Shown in pieces: positions 17,948 through 24,730 of a DNA stretch of 64,000 nt (positions are counted from its first letter, which is position 1; each line of letters opens with the position of its first letter). The notes below the pieces were generated by a model that was not told the origin of the DNA, made no database searches, and saw only the letters and a program-made list of their open reading frames with translations. Source of the stretch: Magnimaribacter sp004214065 (GTDB taxonomy: Bacteria > Pseudomonadota > Gammaproteobacteria > Magnimaribacterales > Magnimaribacteraceae); NCBI GenBank assembly GCA_045563495.1, contig JBJLJA010000003.1, forward strand, positions 930,001 to 994,000, read 5' to 3'. A program made the translations under genes and the position numbers.

Positions 17948-18558
17948 CAGATACTCCAGTCTAAAAAATTCTTATAAAGTTGTAAGCCAGAATTCTGACT
18001 TTTTTCAGGATGAAATTGGACAGCAAATATATTATCTTTTGCTAGAGCAGATATAAATTTATTTCCATGCGTTGTTTCTGTGATTGCATCTTCAGATTTC
18101 AAACAACAATAACTATGTACAAAATAAAAGGAGCTCTCATCAGGTATATCTCTAAGGAGGAAATGATCTCCCAGGTGTTTAACTTTGTTCCATCCCATGT
18201 GAGGGACTTTTACGTCATGAGATGAGTTAATTTTTGTAATACTTCCATTAAGTATATTCAAACCTTCAACACCGCCATTTTCTTCGCTGAATTTAAGAAG
18301 CATTTGCATGCCCACACAAATTGCCAAAGTAGGTTTATTTTCTAGTTCTTCAATTACCCTCTCTTTAAGATCTAAAGAGAAAGCCTCCATGCAGTCTTTG
18401 ATGCCTCCTACTCCAGGTAATACTATTTTATCGGCTGATTTAATAATTTTATGATCAGAAGAAATGACAATTTCTTCTGAGGTGGAGACTGCTTCCAATG
18501 CCTTACTTACGGAATGAAGATTACCCATACCGTAGTCAATAACAACAACTCGTGTCAT
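17947..18558 (-). CDS. hisH: imidazole glycerol phosphate synthase subunit HisH
   Basis: Class I glutamine amidotransferase that supplies ammonia to HisF. In 203 residues it shows the oxyanion strand LPGVGGIKDCM, the nucleophile Cys81 in ICVGMQML and the His-Glu pair in FAVQFHPEKSQ. It lies 10 nt after hisB and directly abuts hisA. Confidence 0.96.
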   Translation of the reverse strand: MTRVVVIDYGMGNLHSVSKALEAVSTSEEIVISSDHKIIKSADKIVLPGVGGIKDCMEAFSLDLKERVIEELENKPTLAICVGMQMLLKFSEENGGVEGLNILNGSITKINSSHDVKVPHMGWNKVKHLGDHFLLRDIPDESSFYFVHSYCCLKSEDAITETTHGNKFISALAKDNIFAVQFHPEKSQNSGLQLYKNFLDWSI

Positions 18559-18568
18559 TGTTTAAACC

Positions 18569-19156
18569 CTACAAAGCTCCTTTTGTAGAAGGGATGACAT
18601 CCTCTTGTTTTGAGTCTATTTCTAAAGCCATTCTAAGAGCTCTTCCGAAAGCTTTAAATATAGTTTCTATCTGGTGGTGAGTATTCTCTCCAGAAAAGTT
18701 CTCTATATGTAAAGTAAGAAATGCATGATTACAAAGAGATTGAAAAAAATGTTCAAACATATTTACATCAATCCCACCTACCTCTTCTTTAACAAAATCT
18801 ACTTTCATATGTAACCCAGGTCGACCTGAAAGGTCTAGTACAACCCTAGAAAGAGCCTCGTCTAAAGGAACATAAGAATGTCCATATCGCTTAATACCTT
18901 TTTTATCGCCCACAGCTTTATTTAGAGCCTCTCCTAAAGAAATTCCTATGTCTTCAATTGTATGGTGATCGTCAATATGTAAATCACCCTTGGCTTGGAT
19001 TTTGAGGTCAATCATCCCGTGTCTGCCAATTTGGTCTAACATATGCTCTAGAAAAGGTAGTCCTGTATCAAACTCCGTCTGCCCTGTTCCATCAAGATTT
19101 AACTCAATATTGATTTGGGTTTCCGATGTACCTCTATTTATAGTAACTTTTCTCAT
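18569..19156 (-). CDS. hisB: imidazoleglycerol-phosphate dehydratase HisB
   Basis: Dehydrates imidazole glycerol phosphate to imidazole acetol phosphate using Mn2+. The metal-binding motif is HIDDHHTIED, with a second cluster containing NTHHQIETIFKAFGRAL. I place the start at ATG 19156 (MRKVTINRGTSETQ), giving 195 residues and the normal family N-terminus. An in-frame ATG at 19207 would add 17 residues with no family counterpart. It is the monofunctional form, without the phosphatase domain of the E. coli protein, and is divergent from mutY. Confidence 0.94.
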   Translation of the reverse strand: MRKVTINRGTSETQINIELNLDGTGQTEFDTGLPFLEHMLDQIGRHGMIDLKIQAKGDLHIDDHHTIEDIGISLGEALNKAVGDKKGIKRYGHSYVPLDEALSRVVLDLSGRPGLHMKVDFVKEEVGGIDVNMFEHFFQSLCNHAFLTLHIENFSGENTHHQIETIFKAFGRALRMALEIDSKQEDVIPSTKGAL

Positions 19157-19233
19157 AATAAATCCATAAGGGTCGCGCATTATAGCTAATATGCCCAACT
19201 TGTTCATTACTTGTACAATTACATATTAATTTC

Positions 19234-20265
19234 ATGTCTGTCTTAAGTACAAATCTTATAAAATGGCACAAGCGATTTGGCCGTAAGGACCTGCCATGGC
19301 AACTTCAAACAAACCCCTACAAAGTATGGATATCAGAAGTCATGCTACAACAGACTCAAGTCCAGACAGTCATTCCTTATTTCTTAAGATTTATGGAAAG
19401 GTATCCAGATATAGAGTCACTGGCAAATTCTAATGAGGATGAGGTCCTAAGTTATTGGTCAGGGTTGGGCTATTACTCCAGAGGAAGAAATCTACTCAAG
19501 GCTGCAAGAATGCTTAAGGCTGAAAATGATTCTGTCATGCCTAAGTCCTCAGAGGAGCTTCAATTACTTCCTGGGATTGGAAGATCCACTGCTGGGGCTA
19601 TCCTGTCTCTAGGCTTCAAGGTTAAAGCGCCCATATTGGATGGAAACGCAAAAAGAGTTTTAGTTAGATATTTTCTAATTAGAGATTCCATTGATCTAAC
19701 AAGTACCTCAAAAAAGTTATGGAAGGTAGCTGAAGATAACCTTCCAGATAAAGAATGTGATATTTATACTCAAGCGATTATGGATGTGGGTGCTTTGATA
19801 TGTAAGCGAACAAACCCTGAGTGCCCTGAATGCCCTTTAAATAAAAATTGTCTTGCCTTAAAGAAAAACAAGCAGCAATCCCTTCCCGCCAGGTCCCCAA
19901 AAAAAGAAAAACCCATCAAGAAAGTGCATTGGTTAATTGTGCAAAATATGGCTGGCGAATTTTTATTAGAAAACAGAACTGCAAAAGGTGTATGGGAAGG
20001 ACTTTGGGCTTTTTTAGAGTTTGAAGAAGAGAGTGCCAGACAAGAATATATTAAACATTTACCAAAAGACTATGTGGTTTTAGATGAAAATAACAAGCTT
20101 AAGCATACATTCTCACATTACAAACTAGATATAAACCTTCTATCTATTAAGTTAAAACAAAATATACAAAATTTTGATAACAATAAAGTATGGTTTAATA
20201 CAGAAGAATTGAAAAGTGTGGGCCTGCCTTCACCTGTTAGTAAAATTTTGAAAGAGATGAAATAA
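19234..20265 (+). CDS. mutY: A/G-specific adenine glycosylase MutY
   Basis: Removes adenine mispaired with 8-oxoguanine. The 343-residue protein has the catalytic Glu in WISEVMLQQTQV, a helix-hairpin-helix LLPGIGRSTAGAI (111-123), catalytic Asp136 in ILDGNAKRVL, and a [4Fe-4S] cluster loop with Cys-x6-Cys-x2-Cys-x5-Cys around CKRTNPECPECPLNKNC. A C-terminal NUDIX-like domain follows. It is followed after 1 nt by yggX, the usual gammaproteobacterial order. Confidence 0.96.
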   Translation: MSVLSTNLIKWHKRFGRKDLPWQLQTNPYKVWISEVMLQQTQVQTVIPYFLRFMERYPDIESLANSNEDEVLSYWSGLGYYSRGRNLLKAARMLKAENDSVMPKSSEELQLLPGIGRSTAGAILSLGFKVKAPILDGNAKRVLVRYFLIRDSIDLTSTSKKLWKVAEDNLPDKECDIYTQAIMDVGALICKRTNPECPECPLNKNCLALKKNKQQSLPARSPKKEKPIKKVHWLIVQNMAGEFLLENRTAKGVWEGLWAFLEFEEESARQEYIKHLPKDYVVLDENNKLKHTFSHYKLDINLLSIKLKQNIQNFDNNKVWFNTEELKSVGLPSPVSKILKEMK

Positions 20266-20266
20266 A

Positions 20267-20536
20267 ATGACACGAACTGTTTTTTGTAAGAAGTATAAAG
20301 AAGAATTGGAAGGCTTAATATCAGCTCCATTTCCAGGCGAGAAAGGTGAGGAAATACTTAATAATGTATCCAAGAGAGCGTGGGAGGATTGGTTAGAACA
20401 TCAGAAAATGCTGATTAATGAAGGTCAAATGAATCTGGCAGACAGGGAGTCAAGGAAATGGCTCAATGAGCAAATGGAACTTTTTCTTTCCGGAGAAGAT
20501 TATGCCAAACCTTCAGGCTTTAAACCGGTTGAGTAA
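20267..20536 (+). CDS. yggX: oxidative-damage protection / Fe(II)-trafficking protein YggX
   Basis: An 89-residue member of the YggX family, which protects iron-sulfur proteins from oxidants. It opens with the diagnostic TRTVFCKKY (conserved Cys) and contains PFPGEKGEEI, SKRAWEDWLEHQKMLINE and a C-terminal FLSGEDYAKP. It is the partner of mutY in a two-gene operon. Family identity is firm; whether it binds iron directly is debated. Confidence 0.95.
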   Translation: MTRTVFCKKYKEELEGLISAPFPGEKGEEILNNVSKRAWEDWLEHQKMLINEGQMNLADRESRKWLNEQMELFLSGEDYAKPSGFKPVE

Positions 20537-20539
20537 AAC

Positions 20540-20570
20540 TTGCTTTTTTAGAATCAATTAATTGTATACA
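20540..20570 (+). promoter_or_regulatory. candidate promoter of tRNA-Phe
   Basis: TTGCTT (20540-20545) and TATACA (20565-20570), or TGTATA two bases earlier at 17-bp spacing, form a plausible sigma-70 promoter starting transcription about 10 bp ahead of the tRNA. The match is modest and no other tRNA-side promoter is evident. Confidence 0.35.
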
Positions 20571-20587
20571 ATCGCAACACCTTTAGT

Positions 20588-20663
20588 GCCCAGATAGCTC
20601 AGTCGGTAGAGCAAAGGACTGAAAATCCTTGTGTCGGTGGTTCGATTCCACCTCTGGGCACCA
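20588..20663 (+). tRNA. tRNA-Phe (GAA)
   Basis: A complete 76-nt cloverleaf with encoded CCA. The acceptor stem is GCCCAGA/TCTGGGC, the D-arm GCTC...GAGC, the anticodon arm AAGGA-CTGAAAA-TCCTT with anticodon GAA, and the T-arm GGTGG-TTCGATT-CCACC. It marks the left edge of the small-protein accessory patch. Confidence 0.98.
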
Positions 20664-20887
20664 CTTCCCAAGCATGTTTCAGCTTCCTTGTACTCATACA
20701 ATGTGTAATGGGTCATCACTAGGTCATCATAAACATATCAAAAGCTTTCGCATTCAATAAATCTGTCGGGTTAGTTTCATCTCCTCTTTGGCTCCCACGC
20801 AGGAGCACCATAGCCCCCTCCCCCTATATATACTCATGCTCAAACATTTTTAGCCAAAAAGGTTTGTAAAGTAGTAGAGTAAGAATC
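20664..20887. other. gene-free stretch behind tRNA-Phe
   Basis: 224 bp without a convincing gene. It contains a small hairpin GCTCC-N6-GGAGC (20791-20806) followed by ACCA and a pyrimidine-rich run, and ends in the first copy of a 44-bp leader. The hairpin plus ACCA could be a worn tRNA acceptor end or an old integration junction, but I found no duplicated tRNA 3' end and no integrase. Confidence 0.4.
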
Positions 20888-20896
20888 ATGTCTAAA
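20853..20896 (+). repeat. 44-bp leader repeat, copy 1
   Basis: This 44-bp segment matches bases 21339-21382 with about six mismatches. It covers the 35 bp before the start codon and the first three codons (ATG TCT AAA) of a small membrane-protein gene. Both copies place the ATG at the same offset, suggesting a duplicated 5' leader. Confidence 0.8.
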
Positions 20897-21112
20897 CCAA
20901 AATACTGGACTAAAAAATACAAAGTTGCATTTGTTGTAGGAGGATTAATTGCGTCCGGAGCTGTTTCTTGGGGAATTGGCATCTATGATTTCTTAATCTC
21001 TCCTTTAAGGAGTCTTGTTGTTATTCTTTTATTTTTCGTAGTTGGAGGTTTGGTATCTGTATTTATTGTGGCTATGGAAACTTTAGATGAGAAGCCAACT
21101 GGCTATCATTAG
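20888..21112 (+). CDS. small membrane protein, unknown function
   Basis: A 74-residue protein with a basic N-terminus (MSKPKYWTKKYK) and two predicted membrane helices (about 12-33 and 39-62). I do not recognise a family. It has no strong Shine-Dalgarno sequence but carries the repeated 44-bp leader shared with the gene at 21374, so expression of the two is probably linked by the same signal. Confidence 0.6.
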   Translation: MSKPKYWTKKYKVAFVVGGLIASGAVSWGIGIYDFLISPLRSLVVILLFFVVGGLVSVFIVAMETLDEKPTGYH

Positions 21113-21180
21113 AAATAAGTAAATAAGAATGAACTCAAAAATAAATATTTTTAGATTCATGACTTAGAGGAGTTTGATTA

Positions 21181-21321
21181 ATGGGTATATTTCTAATAGC
21201 ACTCTCAGTTGCTTTCGGATGTTTCTATTTCTTTAAAGATAAAAAGGACAGAGGTGATGTTCCGGAGGCTGCAATTGCTTTCGCTATTGTCATGTTCTTT
21301 ATGGGCTTATTCGCACTATAG
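21181..21321 (+). CDS. 46-residue small membrane protein
   Basis: A short frame starting ATG GGT ATA with a good ribosome site AGAGGAG (21166-21172) at 8-nt spacing. It encodes two hydrophobic segments separated by a charged turn FKDKKDRGDVPE, so a small helical hairpin in the inner membrane is likely. It is not related in sequence to its neighbours and I recognise no family. Confidence 0.55.
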   Translation: MGIFLIALSVAFGCFYFFKDKKDRGDVPEAAIAFAIVMFFMGLFAL

Positions 21322-21338
21322 ATTGATGGACATATTAA

Positions 21339-21382
21339 GCCGAAAAAAGTTGTAAAGTAGTAAAGTAAGAAACATGTCTAAA
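21339..21382 (+). repeat. 44-bp leader repeat, copy 2
   Basis: Second copy of the leader at 20853-20896. The most conserved core is TTGTAAAGTAGTA, with AGTAAGAA just before the ATG. Downstream of codon 3 the two proteins diverge completely, so the similarity is confined to the leader and start. Confidence 0.8.
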
Positions 21383-21643
21383 TTACCCGACCCTAGGATT
21401 AAGTTTCTTTACAAGGAAGTAATTTATAAAAGAGCAAATTTTGCATTTAAGTATGTTTTTTGGACTCTTTTTCTTATTTTTATTATTTTTTTATTATCTT
21501 ACCTACCTACACCGTATGAAGGCCCAGATAGTTATAGAAATGGAATAGACCCTGGTTACTTTACTTATACTGAATTTTGGATTGGGATATTTTTTTTATG
21601 GGTAGGTGTTTTTTTTAAACCTAATTTTTTTAGATTTTGGTAA
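21374..21643 (+). CDS. small membrane protein, unknown function
   Basis: An 89-residue protein with two membrane helices (about 24-44 and 67-86) and an extracytoplasmic loop holding YLPTPYEGPDSYRNGID. Family unknown. The start codon lies in the second copy of the 44-bp leader. The 3' end runs into the region upstream of the secreted ABM-like gene (10 nt between stop and ATG). Confidence 0.6.
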   Translation: MSKLPDPRIKFLYKEVIYKRANFAFKYVFWTLFLIFIIFLLSYLPTPYEGPDSYRNGIDPGYFTYTEFWIGIFFLWVGVFFKPNFFRFW

Positions 21644-21653
21644 GGTTACTAAG

Positions 21654-22085
21654 ATGAAAAAACTAATACTAATAACCGGGATACTGCTTTCAACTAGCCT
21701 GTGGGCTGATAATTATGAAAATGAAATCATTTTCTACGAAGAGTTTAGCCCACTTAAAAGTGAGCAAGAAACTGCTAAGTTTTCGGAATACTATCAGAGC
21801 ATAGTAGATAAAAATGAGCCAGATACTCTCGGATGGAAGTTCTTTAAAGCGGAAGACAAAGTCATAGCCATACTAAGATGGAAAGATTCACAAGCAATAG
21901 TGAGACACTTAGAAAATGTTTCTGAAGGCGGAATCCTTGAAGAGGACTTTAAAGCTTTTAATGAACACTTTGCTATTAACAGTATTGCAGTTTACGGAAA
22001 TGTAGATGCTGATGTTAAAAAAATGCTTATGGACTTTGGACTGCCATTTGAATTCAATCCATTAATTGCTGGATATAGTAGATAA
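21654..22085 (+). CDS. secreted ABM-like (dimeric alpha-beta barrel) protein
   Basis: I place the start at ATG 21654, giving 143 residues with a clean signal peptide (MKKLILITGILLSTSLWA, cleavage about residue 18). An in-frame ATG at 21606 would bury this signal and overlap the previous gene. The mature part has NEPDTLGWKFFKAEDKVIAILRW, the pattern of antibiotic-biosynthesis-monooxygenase-like ferredoxin folds. The role is unknown; export to the periplasm is unusual for that fold. Its signal peptide recurs in two nearby reading frames. Confidence 0.6.
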   Translation: MKKLILITGILLSTSLWADNYENEIIFYEEFSPLKSEQETAKFSEYYQSIVDKNEPDTLGWKFFKAEDKVIAILRWKDSQAIVRHLENVSEGGILEEDFKAFNEHFAINSIAVYGNVDADVKKMLMDFGLPFEFNPLIAGYSR

Positions 22086-22154
22086 ATGAAACGCTATACC
22101 CTCCTACTAACCTTGCAAGTCTCTGGAAGTTTGTGGTCTGATGAAAAAAAGTAA
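22086..22154 (+). pseudogene. remnant signal-peptide reading frame (22 codons)
   Basis: Immediately after the preceding stop, a 22-codon frame reads MKRYTLLLTLQVSGSLWSDE then stops. It aligns codon by codon with the signal peptide of the gene at 21654 (ending SLWSD versus SLWAD) but has no mature protein. It looks like the leftover front of a duplicated secreted-protein gene, although a real micropeptide cannot be excluded. Confidence 0.45.
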
Positions 22155-22208
22155 CTAGAAAGTAACTTTATTGCACTAGAAAATTATAAAAAAAAGTATT
22201 ATCTTATC

Positions 22209-22730
22209 TTGGTGTCGGCGGATTGTTTGATATTGAATAGAGATGGAAGGCCTCTGAGCTTTTTTCCACTTTCAGTCGTCGACTGGCATTCTGCTATTAA
22301 ACTGACTTTAAACCGAAAAGTCTTCGTTGTGAAAGATCACAGCGATTGGGTCGTCAGGTCTCCAAGCGTGGCCTTAAATGTGCCGAGCATAATCATGCTC
22401 TCTAATTATCATAATCTCAAGAAAGAGGTGAAGTTTTCAAGATCAAATGTTTTTTCCAGAGATAACTACGTTTGCCAGTACTGCGAGGAAAAATTTCCAA
22501 AGAATGATCTTACTCTAGATCATGTTATTCCAATTTCAAAAGGAGGTGATACTTCTTGGGAGAATGTCACTACATCATGCAAAGTTTGCAATAACAAAAA
22601 AGGCAATTCTGATCTGAAACCAATGACGACGCCTAAGAAACCAACCTTAAAGCATATGATGAAATCCTATTTAGATTTATCTTATAACTTCAAAGATGAG
22701 GAATGGACTAAATACATTGATATCGATTGA
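22209..22730 (+). CDS. HNH endonuclease domain protein
   Basis: A 173-residue protein with an N-terminal region (LILNRDGRPLSFFPLSVVDW) typical of a widespread bacterial HNH family, then an HNH nuclease with zinc ligands Cys89/Cys92 and Cys124/Cys127, catalytic His105 in LTLDHVIPIS and Asn119. The start is TTG 22209 or GTG 22212. No restriction methylase or integrase is adjacent, so it is either a solitary host nuclease or mobile cargo. Its presence among unrelated small genes suggests an acquired patch. Confidence 0.85.
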   Translation: MVSADCLILNRDGRPLSFFPLSVVDWHSAIKLTLNRKVFVVKDHSDWVVRSPSVALNVPSIIMLSNYHNLKKEVKFSRSNVFSRDNYVCQYCEEKFPKNDLTLDHVIPISKGGDTSWENVTTSCKVCNNKKGNSDLKPMTTPKKPTLKHMMKSYLDLSYNFKDEEWTKYIDID

Positions 22731-23052
22731 AATTTACAGATTAGTAAAGTTAATACTTACAACCAGTGTCTTTCTTTCAACTAGTCTGTGGGCTAGTCCA
22801 AAGGACACTATTTGCTTTATTGACCTTAAGGGGGACAGGGTTTTTTCGGGAAAGCATTCACTCCTAGTGAGTGAAAACTGTGAGAGGAATAATATATTTA
22901 ATGTATATGCCAATAAAAGTTACCTTAATGCTGACGCTGTTGTGACTAGTTGGTGCAGATACGATAGACATATTAATATATATAGAGTTGAGGAAATATT
23001 TACTGTTAATTGTGTTCTTTACGATAATAAGCCAAGAGAACTCATAGAGTAA
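22696..23052 (+). CDS. small secreted protein, uncertain start
   Basis: The mature part, starting SPKDTICFIDLKGDRVFSG, is about 85 residues with four cysteines and no family I recognise. The signal peptide (LVKLILTTSVFLSTSLWA) is a near copy of the one encoded at 21654, but the codon matching that ATG is TTA (22741). Available starts are ATG 22696, which overlaps the HNH gene by 35 bp, and TTG 22717. The original start may have been lost, making this a decaying copy, or an upstream codon is used. Confidence 0.45.
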   Translation: MRNGLNTLISIEIYRLVKLILTTSVFLSTSLWASPKDTICFIDLKGDRVFSGKHSLLVSENCERNNIFNVYANKSYLNADAVVTSWCRYDRHINIYRVEEIFTVNCVLYDNKPRELIE

Positions 23053-23135
23053 ACTTCCCCACTACATTACATTCCTCAAAGTCTTCCTTGTTATGATAAC
23101 AATACAGGATTTATTGAATCTAAGATCTTGAGATT

Positions 23136-23594
23136 CTAAATCTGAGAAAAATGAGAATGGGATATTCCCCATTTTCCTTTTTCTTTTATAAGAATCATAG
23201 TTGCATGATTAAAAACAGGCGGGGAAACATCTCCTACTCCCGCTATAAAATCAAATCTTCTTTGAAAATGTGCAACCGCAACATTTCCATATATTCTGAC
23301 TTCAGGAGAAATAATAGTTTGTATGATTTTCCAATCAGGATCTCTTTTTAAAGTCGCTGACCTTCTTTCCTTTTGGATCATCAAATTATCAACCTGATTA
23401 GGCCATTTATCTGAACCAGAAATCATCACCCTATCATCTCTTATTAAGTTCGCTTGAGCATCAAGGTCACCTTCTAAGGAAGCCCATTCCTTTATAAACT
23501 GAACTACCTCTTCTTCTTCAGAGCTATAAATTTGTCCTGAGACAGCAGATATTAATAACGAAAGTAAAATTAATTTTGGCAATTTTTTGTTCAT
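23136..23594 (-). CDS. secreted NTF2-like (SnoaL/DUF4440-type) protein
   Basis: A 152-residue exported protein: signal peptide about 1-22, then an NTF2-like cone fold indicated by FIKEWASLEGDLDAQANLI, VRIYGNVAVAHFQRRFDF and a C-terminal GKWGISHSHFSQI. Such proteins bind or turn over small ligands, but nothing here fixes the substrate. A strong AAGGAG ribosome site lies 7 nt before the ATG. It is the only minus-strand gene in the accessory patch. Confidence 0.7.
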   Translation of the reverse strand: MNKKLPKLILLSLLISAVSGQIYSSEEEEVVQFIKEWASLEGDLDAQANLIRDDRVMISGSDKWPNQVDNLMIQKERRSATLKRDPDWKIIQTIISPEVRIYGNVAVAHFQRRFDFIAGVGDVSPPVFNHATMILIKEKGKWGISHSHFSQI

Positions 23595-23768
23595 GATATT
23601 ACTCCTTTAAAGATAGAATTTTAAATTTTTAACATAAGAATCTTATCACTATAGGTCTTGAGTTTATATCGTTAACTAATATATGCACTATGAAAGTTTT
23701 AAATGACAATATTCATCGTAAAATAGGAAGTTATGAAAGAGAATACTCAATAAAAAAGAGTGGAATTA

Positions 23769-23954
23769 ATGTGGATTATTCTAATTATTGTATTAATGTG
23801 CTGGGAGGCTTACTGGACCTACCATGCATGTTGGATTGCTTCTAAACTGGATGAAAAAAAATCTTTCTTTTTTTTTCTAGTCTTCAATCTATTAGGAATT
23901 CCAGAGATAATTTATATTTACAAAAAGAAAAAAGAGTTTGATGCAACCCTGTGA
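23769..23954 (+). CDS. small DUF5652-like membrane protein
   Basis: About 61 residues with a first helix IILIIVLMCWEAYW, a polar ACWIASKLDEKKS turn and a second helix ending NLLGIPEIIYIYKKK. The W-x-A-x-K...GIPEIIY pattern resembles the DUF5652 family of unknown function. ATG 23769 puts the helix right at the N-terminus; GTG 23760 is an alternative. An overlapping 51-codon frame from 23690 is less convincing. Confidence 0.55.
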   Translation: MWIILIIVLMCWEAYWTYHACWIASKLDEKKSFFFFLVFNLLGIPEIIYIYKKKKEFDATL

Positions 23955-24000
23955 CGGTTTCACTTAATCGGAGTAATTATCACGTATTTAGGAAAGGACT

Positions 24001-24198
24001 ATGATCGAATTAATATTACTTGCTATCTTGATATTTGTTGGAGTTCTCTGGTTTAGAAATTTATCAAAAAAACAAGACCAAGAAGAAACTGAGGTTGAAG
24101 GAAACTTGCAGGCAAATAAATGGGGAACTTATTTTTCTATAATTATAGTGAGCGGTTTCTTCATTTGGCTTTTAATAACTAATGGTAATTTGAATTAA
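24001..24198 (+). CDS. small membrane protein, unknown function
   Basis: A 65-residue protein with two membrane helices (about 2-18 and 43-60) flanking a charged loop NLSKKQDQEETEVEGNLQANK. No family recognised. The ribosome site AGGAAAGG precedes ATG 24001. It is followed after 13 nt by another small membrane-protein gene, so the two are probably co-transcribed. Confidence 0.6.
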   Translation: MIELILLAILIFVGVLWFRNLSKKQDQEETEVEGNLQANKWGTYFSIIIVSGFFIWLLITNGNLN

Positions 24199-24211
24199 GG
24201 GAGATTATTTA

Positions 24212-24442
24212 ATGGATAAAGGTAAAGTTTTTACAATTGGGTTATGGGCGATTCTGGGAGTTAACTATCTATTTGATTTTTCTAGTTGGGTAAATTATTT
24301 TGCCGTTTTATTATTAGCGATACACCTAATTGAATACGTTGTTTTTTTTAAAAGAATCAAAGACTCTGAAGATAACTTATTTTATGGATTTTTAATGACA
24401 CTAATCTTTGGCGTTTTATATATTCAACCCTTAAAGAAATAA
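24212..24442 (+). CDS. small membrane protein, DUF1145-like
   Basis: A 76-residue protein with three hydrophobic segments and the stretch LLAIHLIEYVVFFKRI followed by FLMTLIFGVLYI, resembling DUF1145/YhhL-type proteins of unknown function. The ribosome site GGGAG precedes the ATG. It lies 13 nt after the preceding small gene. Confidence 0.6.
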   Translation: MDKGKVFTIGLWAILGVNYLFDFSSWVNYFAVLLLAIHLIEYVVFFKRIKDSEDNLFYGFLMTLIFGVLYIQPLKK

Positions 24443-24493
24443 TGAGTTCAATATCTGTACTTCCCGTGACTGATCAATAATCGGAATAGATAG

Positions 24494-24682
24494 ATGAAGA
24501 AGATTTTATCCTTTTTGCTTTTCGCCTTTTGCATATTTTTCCTCTTAATAGGCCTATATCTGTCCGGATATTCTTTTCTTAACTTTTCAGGTAAGTTACT
24601 TATAGTCAACTTATTGTCCTCCCTTATGTGCCTTGCGATTTCAAGTGCCTTGTATTTTTTAAGGATTAAGTTGAACAGTTGA
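24494..24682 (+). CDS. small membrane protein, unknown function
   Basis: A 62-residue protein made almost entirely of two hydrophobic helices, with a basic start (MKKI) and a basic end (LRIKLNS). The N-terminal helix could be read as an uncleaved signal anchor. No family recognised. It is the last of the small genes before ordinary metabolic genes resume. Confidence 0.55.
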   Translation: MKKILSFLLFAFCIFFLLIGLYLSGYSFLNFSGKLLIVNLLSSLMCLAISSALYFLRIKLNS

Positions 24683-24730
24683 AATCGTCCACTAATCTAG
24701 TTATAAATTAATTAGTAATAATCTAAAAAG

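Noticed and set aside
20588..20710. Minus-strand reading through tRNA-Phe giving PRGGIEPPT and similar
   Set aside because: A well-known artefact of translating tRNA antisense; stops lie close on both sides. The upstream part did not convincingly match an integrase C-terminus.
23110..23140. Hairpin GAATCT...AGATTC between convergent genes as a terminator
   Set aside because: The stem is only 6 bp and AT-rich with no clear T-run; too weak to call.
23690..23850. 51-codon frame starting ATG at 23690
   Set aside because: Overlaps the DUF5652-like membrane gene in another frame, lacks a ribosome site and has no recognisable features.
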